Of a stretch of 64,000 nucleotides of DNA, positions 63,794 to 64,000 are shown one piece after another. The DNA is from Acetatifactor sp. (lineage in GTDB: Bacteria; Bacillota; Clostridia; Lachnospirales; Lachnospiraceae): contig JAFLRM010000004.1 in the NCBI GenBank assembly GCA_022511465.1, positions 1-64,000 on the forward strand, written 5' to 3'. Both the position numbers and the translations under genes were made by a program. Numbering within the stretch: the stretch's first letter is position 1; each line of letters starts with the position of its first letter. A model generated the notes under the pieces. It saw only the letters and a program-made list of their open reading frames with translations, was not told the origin of the DNA and did no database searches.

Positions 63794-64000
63794 TGGAAAA
63801 TTATCTGAATGTGTTGGAGGAAAGCCTGCAGAAGAAGATCAAGGTGCTGAACAAGATTCAGGACTACAATCTCAAGCAGCAGGAGATATTCCAGTCAGAC
63901 ACAGTGAATATGGATGAATTTGACCAATACGTGGAGGAGAAGGGCGAACTGATCGAGGAACTGAACCAGTTGGACAATGGCTTTGAGATTCTCTATGCCA
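63793..64000 (+). CDS. FliT/FlgN-like small flagellar protein (partial)
   Basis: The first 69 codons are visible; the rest lies beyond the window. The product (ENYLNVLEESLQKKIKVLN, then EFDQYVEEKGELIEELNQLD) is a charged helical coiled coil like FliT or FlgN chaperones, and the position right after fliS is that of fliT. The ATG overlaps the fliS TGA by one base (TGATG), so translation is coupled. Confidence 0.65.
   Translation, partial: MENYLNVLEESLQKKIKVLNKIQDYNLKQQEIFQSDTVNMDEFDQYVEEKGELIEELNQLDNGFEILYA

Overview
The window looks like chromosomal DNA of a motile, Gram-positive anaerobe of the Lachnospiraceae (Clostridia). The grounds are the gene order coaX-dusB-greA-lysS, the flgM-flgN-flgK-flgL-fliW-csrA-flaG-fliD-fliS flagellar order, small families typical of this group, strong AGGAGG ribosome binding sites and clear sigma-A and sigma-28 promoters. 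This is inferred from protein families and order; no rRNA or tRNA gene is present to confirm it.

Layout. (1) 1-2.4 kb: accessory segment with a DUF3990 (ADP-ribosyltransferase-like) toxin candidate overlapping a helix-turn-helix partner, an unrecognised third gene and a gene relic. (2) 2.4-7 kb: a Wzz-type chain-length protein with a degenerate kinase-like tail, then two paralogous XRE regulators bracketing an opposite-strand Rpn/PD-(D/E)XK nuclease that carries a 21-bp tandem repeat. (3) 7.1-32.9 kb: a large surface-glycan region. It holds nucleotide-sugar genes (rmlA, rmlC, manC, manA, gmd, a pseB-like dehydratase), a DegT aminotransferase, a GNAT acetyltransferase, an FAD oxidoreductase, four GT2 glycosyltransferases, six GT-C-like or related multispanning proteins, a Wzy/WaaL-type ligase and a secreted SGNH hydrolase. 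No flippase, ABC exporter or initiating phosphoglycosyltransferase is present. (4) 33-49.3 kb: housekeeping genes dnaE-pfkA, a TrmH-type methylase, proC, a SleB-type hydrolase, nfeD-SPFH, argF, birA, coaX, dusB, greA and lysS. (5) 49.5-53.5 kb: an orphan DUF4157 protein with an unknown C-terminal domain, then a lipoprotein solute-binding protein. (6) 53.5-64 kb: the late flagellar operon, with two sigma-28 promoters, two flgK genes, the FliW-CsrA switch and a CsrA-type leader before flaG-fliD-fliS.

How the parts work together. The glycan genes can make dTDP-glucose, GDP-mannose, GDP-4-keto-6-deoxymannose and a UDP-4-keto sugar. Membrane-anchored GT2 enzymes would load sugars on a polyprenyl phosphate, and the many GT-C-like proteins would transfer them outside the cell. 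The imbalance (many GT-C proteins, no flippase) is the best candidate for an undescribed arrangement, probably extracytoplasmic decoration of a surface polymer. The flagellar block encodes hook-filament junction, cap and export chaperones under sigma-28/FlgM control, with FliW-CsrA likely adding translational control.
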